Both the position numbers and the translations under genes were made by a program. From Ophioderma brevispina (lineage: Eukaryota; Echinodermata; Ophiuroidea; Amphilepidida; Ophiodermatidae), in contig JAMKCH010035202.1 of NCBI GenBank assembly GCA_023653785.1, positions 62,001-126,000 on the forward strand: DNA of 64,000 nucleotides. The letters run 5' to 3'. Each line of letters begins with the position of its first letter. Positions within the stretch are counted from its first letter, which is position 1. Below the pieces are notes generated by a model, which was given only the letters and a program-made list of their open reading frames with translations, searched no databases and was not told the DNA's origin. Shown in pieces: positions 23,515 through 35,011 of this stretch.

Positions 23515-23724
23515 ACTACAGTTCCCGCAAATAAAAAAATTCCCCGTGTCCAGTGTGGAACTCTTGGTACGCACGTAGCAGCACGGCAATGCATGGGCAT
23601 ATTTACGCAGCTCTGTAAATGAGATGCCAGCATGTACGCTGTGTCCTTACGCTGAAATGCTCTATTGCGCGGCATGGGTCTACTCCTAATACGCTGGCCA
23701 CAAGTCTTCTGTGGAAACTGTAGT
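23515..23724. mobile_element. Possible small MITE
   Basis: ACTACAGTTCCC at the left pairs with GGAAACTGTAGT at the right (one mismatch), enclosing about 185 bases. No target duplication is obvious, so this rests on one short inverted repeat. Confidence 0.3.
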
Positions 23725-24754
23725 GTCACGGTTCCATAACGTTGTTATGGCCATTGTTGAGAAATGCTAAATTTTTAGCGATTAAATTATACGTTGTATT
23801 TAAATCGTCCCCACTAATTGGGGATTCAAAATGGCGTTTATTTAAACCGTAGCCTTTACATTCCTATGTGGCAGTCCCAAAAGCATGTGTCTCATCTATG
23901 ACCATTTTTGTATTCCCCTTCAAATTTTCTACCACTGACAACGTGTCACCCCTTCCACCTCCATTTTCATATAACCCCGGTGCTTTTGCTAAACACTCTT
24001 CTACCTTAGCACCAGTATATCCAAGTTTAAATCACTGAATACAAGCTAAAGCCCTTCTTTAAGCACCTGGCAATACAACATCAAGACTATTCCACCGGAC
24101 GATCTAAGTACAAGTCTGAATTTCATTAAATTTCCACTTCATAAAAGTTGATTAAGATATTTCGACTATCCGGTTGCTGCTAACACTCTAAGGAATACTC
24201 TTTCAAGCTGGAAATCGGGGTAATTATTTATTCGCATAGAAGCGTGACAATATTGGAGAATGGAGACAAAAATTTTGTCATATCAGTTACACACTATTTT
24301 TGCATGAACTCCTCCAGTGATGCCAATGAAGTTATTCTTAGTTTCTTTCCTGTTGGGTATTCTTTTAAAGAGGTGACGAGGTCCGATTTCTGATCATATT
24401 TACAGTCATTTATTAAAGGCATCTTGAATACAACTATCTAACTATATTTGTAACATAACACAAAGTTTACAACTGCCTATTTAACAAAACAGGGGTTTTG
24501 AATGGTTTTTATTTCTTCAAAACTTGAAAAAAACAGTTCAAGCAGCAAACGCATTTTTGCCACCAAGTATTTTATACAAGCGAGACAAACATCTGGATGA
24601 AATTCATTATGTATGAATCCATGACACGCCTCCCAAGGAACTGCTTAAAATGAAACAGGAGGGAGCATGAATAATATTTGAGCAACTGAAATTGTTTTTA
24701 TTATCAATGTTTTCAGAAACCAACATTTTTTTCACAAAATACGGAAATATTTTT

Positions 24755-25369
24755 CACAGCGGCAAATCTGATGCGCGCTCCAGTCAGGAAACTAAGATCA
24801 ATTCCCCTGTCTAATGGATTATGAAAATTGTTCTAAGGAGGAGCATGCTCAGCAGGACATATTTAAAATTGAGTAAAACATTCTATTCAGCAGCGATGGG
24901 GAGTTTGGATTCCTCTGCTAATGTTACCTTTAAAACTGTAATGTGTTTTTTTAGCAAAATGAGTGATTTCTCTATCCCGGTGCAATTTGGGCACGTCTTA
25001 TTTTTGCAAAGTTGCAAAAATTCGGTACTATTCATAATTATAATTTTTTTTTTTTTTTTCCACAGCGGCAAATCTGAATGCGCGCTTCCCACATGAAACT
25101 AAGAGTCAAATTCCCCCTGGCCTAATGGCATTTTGAAAATTGTTCATAAGGAGGTGTCATGCTCAAGCAGGACTAGTATTTAAATTGGAATTAAACATTC
25201 TATTCAGTCAGCGATGGGGAGTTGTTTTCTCTGCTAATGGGTACCCTTTAAAACTGTAATGTGTTTTTGATAGTCAAAAATGAATTGATTTCTCTACCGG
25301 TGCAAATTGGCACCTTAGCAAAGTTGCAAATTCGGTAACTATTAATAATTCTATTTTTGTTTTTTTAAC
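24755..25369. repeat. Tandem duplication of a ~305-bp unit
   Basis: Unit 1 (24,755-25,060) and unit 2 (25,061-25,369) both start CACAGCGGCAAATCTGA and run through GGAGCATGCTCAGCAGGA, AACATTCTATTCAG, GCGATGGGGAGTT, CTTTAAAACTGTAATGTG to a poly-T tail. The copies differ by many single-base indels. Small open frames inside are not coding. Confidence 0.85.
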
Positions 25370-25406
25370 GCGCGACATTTAATCCACTTAAACGTATCAA
25401 GGCGCT

Positions 25407-25640
25407 GTGGCGGCGGGCCATGGAAGGCGCCAGCACATCAGAGAACGCATAATACCAGAAAGATTTATGCCAAGAAGCTCGATTTTAGAAGCAGGAGGGG
25501 ACAGAGGGGGCTCGCTGGCGGGACGAGTATGGATCGAGAAACCAAATTCACATAAAGCCACGAGAACGAGCCCCTACAGGAAATCGACCGGTAAAGGCGA
25601 GGGAAGATACACTACGCCAACCCGTATGTGTGTGTGTTCA
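25407..25640 (+). other. Unassigned GC-richer open segment
   Basis: A 99-codon frame opens at 25,407. Its first ~75 codons are GC-richer than the surroundings and are followed at ~25,624 by GTATGT, a possible splice donor. The translation is basic and low in complexity, with no domain I recognise. It could be a first exon or chance; I lean to chance. Confidence 0.2.
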
Positions 25641-26071
25641 AAAAATATTTCATTTTATTTGCATTTTTTAGCCTTTAAATGCATTTTAAGATTCTCATGT
25701 TCTTGATTTTTTTTAGTCGAGTAGTGTTTCTAATGATACTACATTAGGGATAGAATTCCAAACCTGATGATTCCACCCTGAAGGTATGGGCATGATCCCA
25801 GTTTTAAAATATAAAGTCTGAGAACTGAGACTGAGTGAGTCTACACTAGTGAAGCAGCTGGAGTTGTAACTTTATACCTTAACAGCTTTTGTTCTGGATC
25901 AAATCCATTTAGTACTGAGTCTTTCTGTAGAAAATTATAAAGCCACAAACGTCCACTTCTCAACTTTCGAGTAAGATTTTATCCCCATAATTGTGGTCAT
26001 GATCCCGGGTGAAGATCTTACTCGCAGGGAGCTTCACAGTTCGATTGAAGAGTCCACGCTGTCTTTAGCAG

Positions 26072-26185
26072 CGGTTATTGATATTGCGCACTGCGGCTCA
26101 AACAAAATCGTGTTGCCCGTCATGAAGTGGTCCCTGTTGACCGGACTTTGCTGAGATTACTGACCTTCCCCGCCTGGATATTAAA
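26072..26185 (+). pseudogene. Possible CUB-domain exon, frame-disrupted
   Basis: An acceptor (pyrimidine-rich, GTCTTTAGCAG) is followed, with a codon split after base 1, by VIDIAHCGSNKIVLP. This resembles the start of a CUB domain, whose first Cys-Gly opens the fold, and parallels the CG starts of the exons at 52,023, 53,778 and 62,293. A GTAAGA donor follows 114 bases later. In-frame stops appear after ~26 codons and the rest of the CUB pattern is not clear, so this may be a decayed exon or coincidence. An LDLa exon lies about 530 bases downstream, the same CUB-then-LDLa order seen near 52-53 kb. Confidence 0.35.
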
Positions 26186-26715
26186 GTAAGATAAAACCTC
26201 CTTGCTTTAACAAACCATGCTTTAACCATGCTTTAACTTTATTCAATGAACCCTGTGCGCGACATCTTGATGCACAGTCCGTGTACACAGCAAAAAAAGC
26301 CTGAGAGCATAATTGGTCACAGCGAAAATCGATAACCTGTACTTGGAAATCGATTAATAAAAACTCGTGCTAACAAAAGACCGTGTCTTGAAAGTGAAGT
26401 TATTAAATCGGCTCCACTGGAGCCAAGCTAATTAAGGGGTCTAATATTGGGGGTTGGGGCGTAATATGGGGCGAAGCGACATACGGTAACGATAGCTGTG
26501 CCCATGTTTGTGTTGCTGAGTGGAGTAAAGTATCGTGACGCTTGTCGTGCTCTTCGTCATCGTACCTCAACTGTCACGATCAGCGTATCGTGTGTGCAAA
26601 CTGGAGTGCGTGCTCCTAATACTTCATGCAATTGATGTGATTAAACTGCATTTACAAAAAAGTCCAAGGATTTTATCCAAATATTTCCTCTTTTAAACCT
26701 TTGGTCCCCATGCAG

Positions 26716-26816
26716 CGATGAATCATTCATGTGCAGTACCGGACGTTGCGTAGACCCGGTTCTTTTGTGCAACGGAGTCAATGATTGTGACGATTTTTCG
26801 GACGAAATACACTGCG
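26716..26816 (+). CDS. LDL-receptor class A (LDLa) exon
   Basis: The translation [16 protein letters not shown] continues NGVNDC and DDFSDEIHC. This gives the LDLa cysteine pattern and the acidic calcium-binding D..D...SDE cluster. LDLa modules are ~40-residue extracellular ligand-binding units. The donor is GTCAGT after codon base 1, as in sister exons. The start is awkward. The good acceptor, TTTGGTCCCCATGCAG, leaves Cys1 outside or split, whereas a full 111-base exon like those at 53,225 and 62,791 would start at 26,706, where there is no AG. So either Cys1 comes from the upstream exon, or the acceptor is mutated or misread. Confidence 0.75.
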
Positions 26817-26819
26817 GTC

Positions 26820-29100
26820 AGTACTGCAATAATTAAACTACTACACCAGGGTTAGACCCAATAACTTTTTCGCCAAAATGAAAGCGATATTTTTCCTCTT
26901 TCTGTAAGTTTGATGTTTGGGGTTTTTATTTATAAAATAGGGATAATGAGGCATCTACCGGAACTTTTTTTTTTTTCATTGTGGTGTAGTTGGATGAGTG
27001 TTTCTCAAGATATGTTCCACGGAACAATAAAACAAAACAAATCAGACTTGTCCCACTGAGCATCATTTTTTCTTAGGCCTGGGTTGAACACAATTACAAC
27101 ATCGAGGTAATTTATCTTAACGGCTTACCTTTAGTTTCTATCTTCCGCATGTCCTCCATGATTTGCGATGCACTTGGTATCCCTGGAGTGCATGGGTTTG
27201 AAGAGTCTTGAGTTACACGCGTTTTCCTAATTGCAGTTAAATGTATCGTTTATCCGTCGTCGTATATAGTTATGGTAATGTGTTGGGGAACCCTCAGTGT
27301 AACCTGTAGCTTTTAATATCCAATAGCAAAAATCTGAGGCGGGGCCATTCCACCGCATGGCCCTATATTCAATTGATCTGATTTGAGAAAGAAGTGCTGA
27401 AGGCGGTTTTCAACAAGACAGACATGTATGCATGGTTGCTGGTGCACCGTCGTGAAGAAACCAGCACGACGAATTGCTCCGTTTCTTCGCTGCTGTAAAA
27501 TGCGCCGCAACTCTGAGTCTAAATGTTGATTAATGATCTGAGATAAGCGGTTGTAGATTTTTTTTGTAGAAGTTGTAGGAAGGTATAAAAAACCCATTGT
27601 CCGGCCCGTTACTCATAGTCCGGGAACAATGGTGAACAATAGGGCCAAGGGGTTCAGTTGACTCTTTACACAACTTAGTTTCAACGCTTTATTCCTGGTA
27701 TTGTTTAGGTAGCCCAGGACTATGGATCCTACCGGACTATATCTGCTTCCACCGGCCACCATTTCCATTTCCATCAATAAAAAGGGGCCCAATTAGGTTA
27801 TTATCTGTAAAAGCTGCTTAACTGCAACTTGCTTGCGATTAGTCTGTCGTAGACAAAATCATTGGGTTCGCTTTGGGCGCATACTCTCGCACATTTTGAG
27901 AGTTAACTGAGCCAGTCATTTGGTATTGCAAATTGGCCTCAGCAACCAACAACAACAAGTTCTCTTAAGAAGCGCCGTGGTCTGTTGATTAGCCAATTGC
28001 AAAACGCCAGCATACGTTGAGGATCACCTGCATACAAATTATTGCGTCTCACAATTTTGGATGCCAATTGATGTCATCACACGATGCGCTGAAATGACGA
28101 TCTGGAGACCTTTGCGACAAACGTTTCTCCTTATGCTTTCGCGTGGGTTGTTGGCTAACGTTCCTGCTTAAGCTTGAATGTTCGCAGGTGTTCTAACGCT
28201 CCTAGGCCGTCCGCTTCGTCCTTTGTTGACCCTTTCCAAGTTCCCTCTGCAGTCAAACAGTTTTTTCCATTTTACAAGATAGCATGCTGGTTGGTACACT
28301 CACTCCAGGGAACCTGATTGGCCATTAACCGTTGCCTAGCTACATACTAACTCACTAAACCAGTTGTGGGTAGTAAGGCTCGTTGTGGTGGCGTAAATGG
28401 AGTTGCCATTCTACGGTGAAAATATTTAAGTTTCTTGTTCAAGAGGATATCTGGCTTCCGTTTTGAGCTTCCGCGGTTGGGAATGTTATCAGAGCTTCGA
28501 CAGTAAGGGACATAACAACGGCACCATAATGCAGTGGGCACCATCCCACATATCTGCTATGTCCGATGATGTCAGATGGCATATTCATTTGGCAGATGCT
28601 TGGATGGCAATAAATAAGCTTGACGCATCGTCCAATAGCGGTGCCCCGTGGTGTCACCAATTTGCTGATCACTCTCATTGCACTGACGCTAACAGTATGA
28701 ATTTTGATTTGAAAAGCGCCCCCTGACACATACAGTGAACCTAATATTTAGCACAACTGCAGGCTATGATTTCAGATTTGAAAGCCTCTGTTTGCACCAA
28801 AAAAAACCATTGAAGTGTAAAGCTTTATATTCCCATCAATGAGAAAATAACCCAAGGAACCATCTGTTTTGCGGTCTGAAACTCATTTGTTCCGTATGGA
28901 CCATACCTTGAAACCACTCAACGAAAATGAAATAACTTTTTTCAGGCAAGAATGCTCAAATTATTACCAATTCTTTTATGATTAAAAAAATAAAAAATTT
29001 TTTTTAATTTTCGGTTTTTTTGTTTTTTTGAAGTTTTTTAAAAACATATCACTTTCATTCCATTTTTTTTTGTGTTTAATTTTTTTCTCCTTTTTTCCGA
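26820..29100. other. No further exon recognised
   Basis: Open frames on both strands at 28,439-28,729 and on the minus strand at 27,313-27,597 lack domains. This region is probably intron of the LDLa/CUB gene. Confidence 0.4.
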
Positions 29101-29129
29101 GAGCAGGGAGACGCGGGGGCGCGTGGTAC

Positions 29130-29385
29130 ACCCTTCCCCACCCCCTTTTTTCCATTTCTCTGCTCTCCCCCTTCCTCTCCTCCTTTCCGCCCCCCCCTCC
29201 TCCCGCCTCCCTCCCCCGCCCCTGTTTTCCCCCTCCCCCCTTTTGTTTTTCTTTCTTTCCGCCCCCTTCCGCTCCTTTCTCATCCTTTCCCCTCCCTCTT
29301 CTTTTTCTCTCTCTTTCCTCCTTCACTCCATTCCTACCATCTTTCCCTCTCCCCACTTCCCCCTCCTCCTCCGTCGCAGCCCGGA
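29130..29385 (+). repeat. Polypyrimidine tract (C/T-rich top strand)
   Basis: Almost all of about 250 bases are C or T. All six frames stay open, giving proline/serine/phenylalanine-rich translations on one strand and glycine/arginine/glutamate-rich ones on the other. These are artefacts of the base composition. Such purine/pyrimidine asymmetry can form triplex DNA. Confidence 0.9.
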
Positions 29386-30099
29386 GGAATTAAGTATATG
29401 CAGGAAGGTAGAAGGAGTAACTCCTTTTTTATCCTCAAGAAACCTTACAGGATACTTGCCTGTTTTTTGTTTTGTTTTTTGGCTCGTACAAGCTTCGCTC
29501 CACAATCACGTAATAGGCGTAGAATTTCTTAAATGACTCGCCCCTCAATCTTTTTAACAAGTAAATTGTTTTAAAGTTTTGGGGATGGCTTGGATCCTTC
29601 GAAGAATTCCAGTGGTCAAATTGGGCCAGACAAAATCGTAGTTGTTTCGCAGTAATATTCACTTCAAGAAATTGAAAACATGTGGAATTTACCTTTGAAA
29701 AATTAATTCGGTTAACATGGAAGAGCTAATGTAGGGTTAAAATCAACATTTATTATCAGTTCCTTACTGTTGTGATAAATTTCTATTTCTTTGCATTTTT
29801 CAAGCTCACCTCGTAATGGTTGTAGTTTTGTAAAGGTATAACGTACACTAACGTTAATCTCCTAGTTTAAATGAAATAGTGAAATAAATTTGGCTGAAAA
29901 AACGGCGTTGGCTACAAAAAATCTCCATTTAGACGTCGATTGGGACTTAACACGTAAAGCTAAATAATTGAGGGCATAATTGTTCATTTTTATGTTGTAA
30001 TTTTTCTATTAAAAACTGTTAGAGTATTTTCTATTCAAACCAATTAGAGCTTAACAAAAAACTCCACTGGTAAGGATTACTTTTACATTTTATATATAT

Positions 30100-30632
30100 G
30101 ACTAGCAGGCAAAGTGGAGAGAACTGGCAGCAGGTGTGTATTGGTGATAAAAAGATGCCAAGGAGACTGAAGTCAAGGGTTAAACACCATCACCCGTCCA
30201 GTGATGGGCTGGACGTGCTAGTCATGGACAGTGGGAGGAAAGAGGAAAGAATTCTGGAAGCAACAAAGATGAGATGTTGAGGATGATAAAAAGAGTCACA
30301 ATCGGGGACAGAAAGCTGAGGAGGATATCAGGAAGGAGTTAGGAGTGAATGATATCAACGAGAAGGCGAGAGAGATCCGAATTAATGGTACGTTCATGTA
30401 ATGATGATGGAGGATGAAGGCCCGGCTAAGAAAGTTATGAACACTAAGATTGATGGAAAGAGACCTAGAGGAAGACCCAGGAAGCGATGGAAGGACAATG
30501 TAAAGCAGGACATGGACCACTTCCAGGTGAAAGAAGAGGATGCAGGCGGCAGACATCTATGGAGGAGGAAGACAAAGGCAGCCGACCCTGTGGATCAGCA
30601 CCCTGCAGATCAGCGGGAAACCAGGCGTTAAG
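30100..30632 (+). mobile_element. 3' fragment of a LINE ORF2
   Basis: Across frames the translation gives ELGVNDINEKAREIR, then a WYVHVMMMEDEG block where WxGHVxRM is usual, then GKRPRGRPRKRWKDNVKQDM. This GRPRxRWxD tail is the familiar C-terminus of many non-LTR retrotransposon polyproteins. The RT core is absent, so this is a 5'-truncated insertion, the usual outcome of incomplete target-primed reverse transcription. It ends at a (GA)n run. Clade cannot be decided from the tail alone. Confidence 0.75.
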
Positions 30633-30633
30633 G

Positions 30634-30659
30634 AAGAGAGAGAGAGAGAGAGAGAGAGA
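30634..30659. repeat. (GA)13 microsatellite
   Basis: A pure GA dinucleotide run immediately follows the LINE fragment and may be its 3' tail repeat. Confidence 0.95.
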
Positions 30660-31089
30660 TTTAATATGTGAATCATGGACGAGGGCGAGGTCATATATGG
30701 GCAAGGGAACACATGTTGGCGAGTGGGCGGGCACACCAAAGCGCCCAAATCGATGTAATTTGCAGTCTATAACACTGCTCTAATGTAATTTTATACATTT
30801 GGGTGAATTGCTATATTAAATGGGACTTGGCAACCATCTGGCAGAAGTAAGACTCGGAACGACCCTCTTCCTGATTCAACCCATGCGCTATCTCGAAAAA
30901 TCTTTGCAAGGGCGTTTTTTTCTGAGCAAAATGGTTCATATTCTTGAACAGTGTTGAACGCTTACGGATGATGTCATCTTGCCTCTTTATGTTAAGCTAA
31001 GATTTCATTTGAGGTTGCGAATTATGTACGTATTTTTGGTTGTGTTTGTTTGTTTTTGAGATCAAGCAACTGAATTGGCTTTTGGTTTA

Positions 31090-32330
31090 AGCAAAATTCA
31101 GGATTTAAACATAACCAATTCCAAAAAGACATATCCAGCGATATGAAGAAAATCAAAGAAGATGGTAAAGTGTTTGTTGCTGCCTACAAAACGACAAATT
31201 TCTACAAGATGAAACCTGAACGTTCTCTTAAAAGACAATGTAACAAAGTCGTATAAGAAAGCAGTGACAAATTCAACCCGTCGATCACAGAAGATCTCCT
31301 GATGATAGTACTCAACTTTGTGTCCGCTTACAACAACATCGCGCATTAGGAAAAGGCCATCATTGTCCATGCAAAAACAATGTTATACAAGATGAGACCA
31401 CCTGGTGCAAACGCGGAAGTCGAATTTTGAAGTCGCCATGGGTAGTTTTTTGATGGGGCAGAGAGGTGAAAACTCGTGGGCCTATATACTTATCTCAACT
31501 CCAAGATGGACAAGACATAGGACTTTATCGGACGATGGCCTTGCGGTCTCAATAAATCACCCAGAGAAAAATGAACAATAAGAAGCAAACATGTAAAGTG
31601 TTCGCAACCAATGACCTTAATTATAACATCGTTGTAGAAGCCATAAGAAAACCTGTAGATTTTTAGATAACCCTATACCTGAGATCTGAGACTTTCAAAC
31701 CCTACTTAAAACCCAATAACAAGGCCATTATACATGCACTAGGAAGTAACCACCAGTTTCCTTACTGCGGATATGCCCAAATAGTAATTAATAGAAAGAC
31801 CTTTACAACATATCCATTAACGATATGGTATTCAACGATGCTGCACAACCATATACCAGGAAACGCGCAAGCAAGTAAGGACTGACTATACAGTCGCAAA
31901 AACACCAACAACGTAAGATCTCATCATGGTTTAATCCCCTTAATGAAAACGTAGTCACCACTGGCGGGACGAAATCTACAGCGTATGCAACTTTTGCACA
32001 GATCATTTCTAACACAACAATCACCCTAGCAACTACACAAAACAGCAGAACCATGGCGACAACTCGAACTTGTCACTGAAAAACAAAATCATCACGTGCC
32101 CCATGAAGAAAGTGCGCTTCATTCATCAGAAATCAATCTACCATCCACGGTGACAAGACATATAACAAGAAAGAAGACACCTATATTGGCCTCATATAAA
32201 ACAGCTTCAAGACTCGATACCAAAGAGCGGTAAAACTTTTGAGAATGAACCTACGTGTACTAACAGGCAATGGTTTGGTCCATGGAGGTCGCCATGTTCG
32301 GCATTGGTGACGTTGCTCGGCCTTGGTGAC
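31090..32330 (+). mobile_element. Penelope-like element remnant, copy 1 (RT plus GIY-YIG)
   Basis: Reading across frames gives FQKDISSDMKKIKEDGKVF, KTTNFYKM, LKDNVTKSYKKA, NPSITEDLL, HAKTMLYK, TWCKRGS, a SDDGLAV version of YRDDGLAV (~31,530), YLKP and, near the end, IYH...TYIGL..NSFKTRY (32,127-32,220). The first words match the RT of Penelope-like and related GIY-YIG retroelements; YxDD is the catalytic motif. TYIGL...FK.RY is the start of a GIY-YIG endonuclease. From family memory about 150 residues of RT core are missing between KKA and PSITEDLL. Stops and frameshifts abound, so it is dead. Confidence 0.7.
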
Positions 32331-33494
32331 GTTGTATGACTTTAGAAGACAACAGATAAAAACAGATGTCTAAGGATGTCTAGGGTACTCCTGGGCAGAA
32401 AATCGGATTACACATTGTCCAATAGAAAAGCAGTACCGATCGATTAAAAGCTGGGGCGGATTCTTTAACAATATAGCTGAAAGTTTGGTATTTCATTCAT
32501 TGGCTACTATTTCACAACCTATGTCCTTAAATCTCGTCTGAGTCTCCAAACAGGCCAATCGACATTTTGGCGAATTGAGTTTTTTGCATATTATGATCTT
32601 ATATCCCAGCTCTGTGTCATATACCAAATATTGAGCAAAAATAAACATTCCCCAATTTTAGATATAATTGATTTCACTTTGGGGACTCATAAACCCCCAA
32701 ACGCCAAATGAGTCTTCCAAACAACCACTCTGCAATTCGTCTGTTTGCTGATCTGAAAACCACCGCACGGCCGCTTATTAAGTGAGCTATCGTTCAATGG
32801 GATACTGCGAGATTCATCTCACCGATTGATCAACACGGGGGGGGCTATAGAAGTCTGGTCGAAGCTTAGTACAATGTGTGTAGCTGTATCTGATACGATT
32901 TTGCCACACTCAAAATTTATAAATTTTTTCCAGTATTTTACTGACAACAGCAATTCTGCTGCCGAATAATTCTGTGAAAAATACAGTATATCTGTAAAAA
33001 ACTGTTCAAATCAACACTGAAAACTATATTTTGGCGAAGTTATTACCGAGATTGTGAATGTGTAGAGCATAAAAAAAGCACGGACGAACATCCTACTTAG
33101 TAGGCCTACCACAAATGTCAACCAAAATGTGTACGGTGAATATACTGTAAAATTCGGTTAATTTTGTAACGATAAATGCTAAAGTTGAAAATATAAAGTG
33201 GATTGAATGCGAAACTATAAAGCTTGTGTTGATGGGATTTTGTTGGCGAATTGCTGCCCCAGTATTTTCCTATAAGATTTACAGTATTTTTCCTGTAATA
33301 ACTTATAATGAGAATCCATAATAGTGTATAACATGTTGATATAATTCAAAGTTCAATCGAGCCTCTCTGATAAATTTAGTCGTAATAGCCTCGAAAATTG
33401 GACAAAACAGTATTTACTATATTTTTAATTACGGTCAAGTATTTTCTTTTTTCGGATCTTTTTTTTACTGTGCAGCGCACGTTATTTCGTAAAT

Positions 33495-34490
33495 GAATCG
33501 CCTATGGGGTTTTAGTATGGTATCAACAAAAGAAAGCATTTTAGCTGCATGTGTTCTTATTACCATACGTAGTATTGGTAAATGTCTTGATAGTGTGGGT
33601 TTGGTGTGTATTCACGTAGGATTTTCATGCTAAAATTGATTTTGTTTGCTGTTTGGGTTCAATAGGACCTAAACTGTCACAAATGATGGGTGGCAAAGTT
33701 TCGGACGGCTGCCCCCTCCTGATACAGGGGAAAAATGTTAGTACAGGGAAAACTTTAATCGAAGTCAAATTGTGTTTTAATGTGTCATACCGCGTTGTCT
33801 CCTCATAAGAATTAGAAAAGTATATTTTGAAAGTTCCGACCTTTAGTTAAAGAGGTATGCCCCATAATGGTTCAAGGGTTCACCTGGGGGTAAATGCTCC
33901 GATGTTGTTGAAAGTTGTTGTCAAATGATTCTTGTGTCAGACTGAAACAGAAAATGCAGTTTAATTTGATTTTTGATTCACCACTGCGACACTCGAGAGG
34001 GAAAGTTCTGGTGACCCATAGACCATGGAACCCTTACGACAGTTTGCTAAGTAATTAGCCAACCAATGTCACACCCACTGTAATAATACTTTTTTTGGAT
34101 CCTGTGAGACAAACCAACACTTATTACCATTTTCATCATCAACAATCTGAGCATGGGTAAATTTTACCCCAGGATGACCTTTGAACCATTATGGGCTCTA
34201 TAGCGCTTTACTACAGGTCGGAGACTCAGGCAAAATATACTTTTTAAATCCTTATAAGGAGACGGACATGTTAATGTTCCATTAAAACACAAATTTGACT
34301 CTTTTAAATTTTCCACTGGAGTAACATTTCCCCCTTGAGGAAGGGGTCAGCAGTCCGAAAATTTGCACCCCATCATTTTCCAGACTGTTTGGTCCCTATT
34401 GAATGAAAACAGCAAGAAAATCACTTTAGCACCCAAATCCACGGGAACTGGTTCATTGGACCTACAACCCCCTATGACTGTCTAGCGAAC
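33495..34490. repeat. Inverted-repeat module inside copy 1
   Basis: The left arm (33,495-33,915) contains GTTCAATAGGACC, ATGATGGG, CTTTAGTTAAAG, CCATAATGGTTCA and CACCTGGGGGTAAA. The right arm (34,143-34,490) reads the same blocks as reverse complement, for example GGTAAATTTTACCCCAGG and TGAACCATTATGG-like words. The spacer is about 230 bases. The same module is in copy 2 (about 37,840-38,840). It may be a fold-back DNA transposon captured before the duplication. Confidence 0.7.
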
Positions 34491-35011
34491 GAAAAAAAAA
34501 AAAAATTTTTTCCGGGCTGGATGAGCACGGCAAAGTGAGCCGACGTTTTATCACTTTTGACATCGCGCCAGTGGAGTTTATATATTTGTTATTTTTTTTA
34601 AATATATTTAGAATATACACCCCCTGTTTTTTAGGATCTTTTATTTTGTAATGCATGCAACAATACGTTTCATGAGAATAATTTCCCAAATCACCCGTAT
34701 TTCATTTGGAAGTGATAAACAAACATACATGTTAATTTACGGTAAATTGGTGCACAAATAGTAACATTAATCAGTTTACATTACACAACCTGTTGCTGCT
34801 GCAAATTAATTGATTGTTGACGTTGTAATAAAGTAAAAAGAGTCAAATCAACCTAAGTTGGTAATTCCAAAGTTTAACAACAACAATATAATTTTTAACC
34901 CCATAAAGGACATAAACAATCACTATGTAGTAGCCGATTTTTACTTCAATTTTTTTTATAGATAGCTTTCAAAAACTCTGTTGAAACCCTTTCACGTTTT
35001 GGTATGATATT

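Larger units (their letters stand above)
30776..35011. repeat. Tandem duplication, copy 1 (~4.2 kb) carrying a Penelope-like element
   Basis: Starts CTAATGTAATTTTATACATT and ends TTTCACGTTTTGGTATGATA, where copy 2 begins with the same CTAATGTAATTTTATACATT. Order is collinear throughout with copy 2: RT region, 'ccaaacaggccaatcgac' block, 'cagtattttactgac' block, inverted-repeat module, and an AT-rich end. Confidence 0.9.

Noticed and set aside
28439..28729. 96-codon minus and 87-codon plus frames on the same DNA
   Set aside because: Open on both strands with no recognisable domain, no splice logic and no paralogue in the window.
28982..29536. Several overlapping 80-154 codon frames on both strands
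   Set aside because: They are all produced by the polypyrimidine tract, which has few stop codons; the translations are Pro/Ser/Phe or Gly/Arg/Glu low-complexity sequence.
30401..30783. Opposed frames around the GRPRKRW block
   Set aside because: Only the + frame carrying GKRPRGRPRKRW matches a known LINE tail; the others are shadows extended by the (GA)n run.
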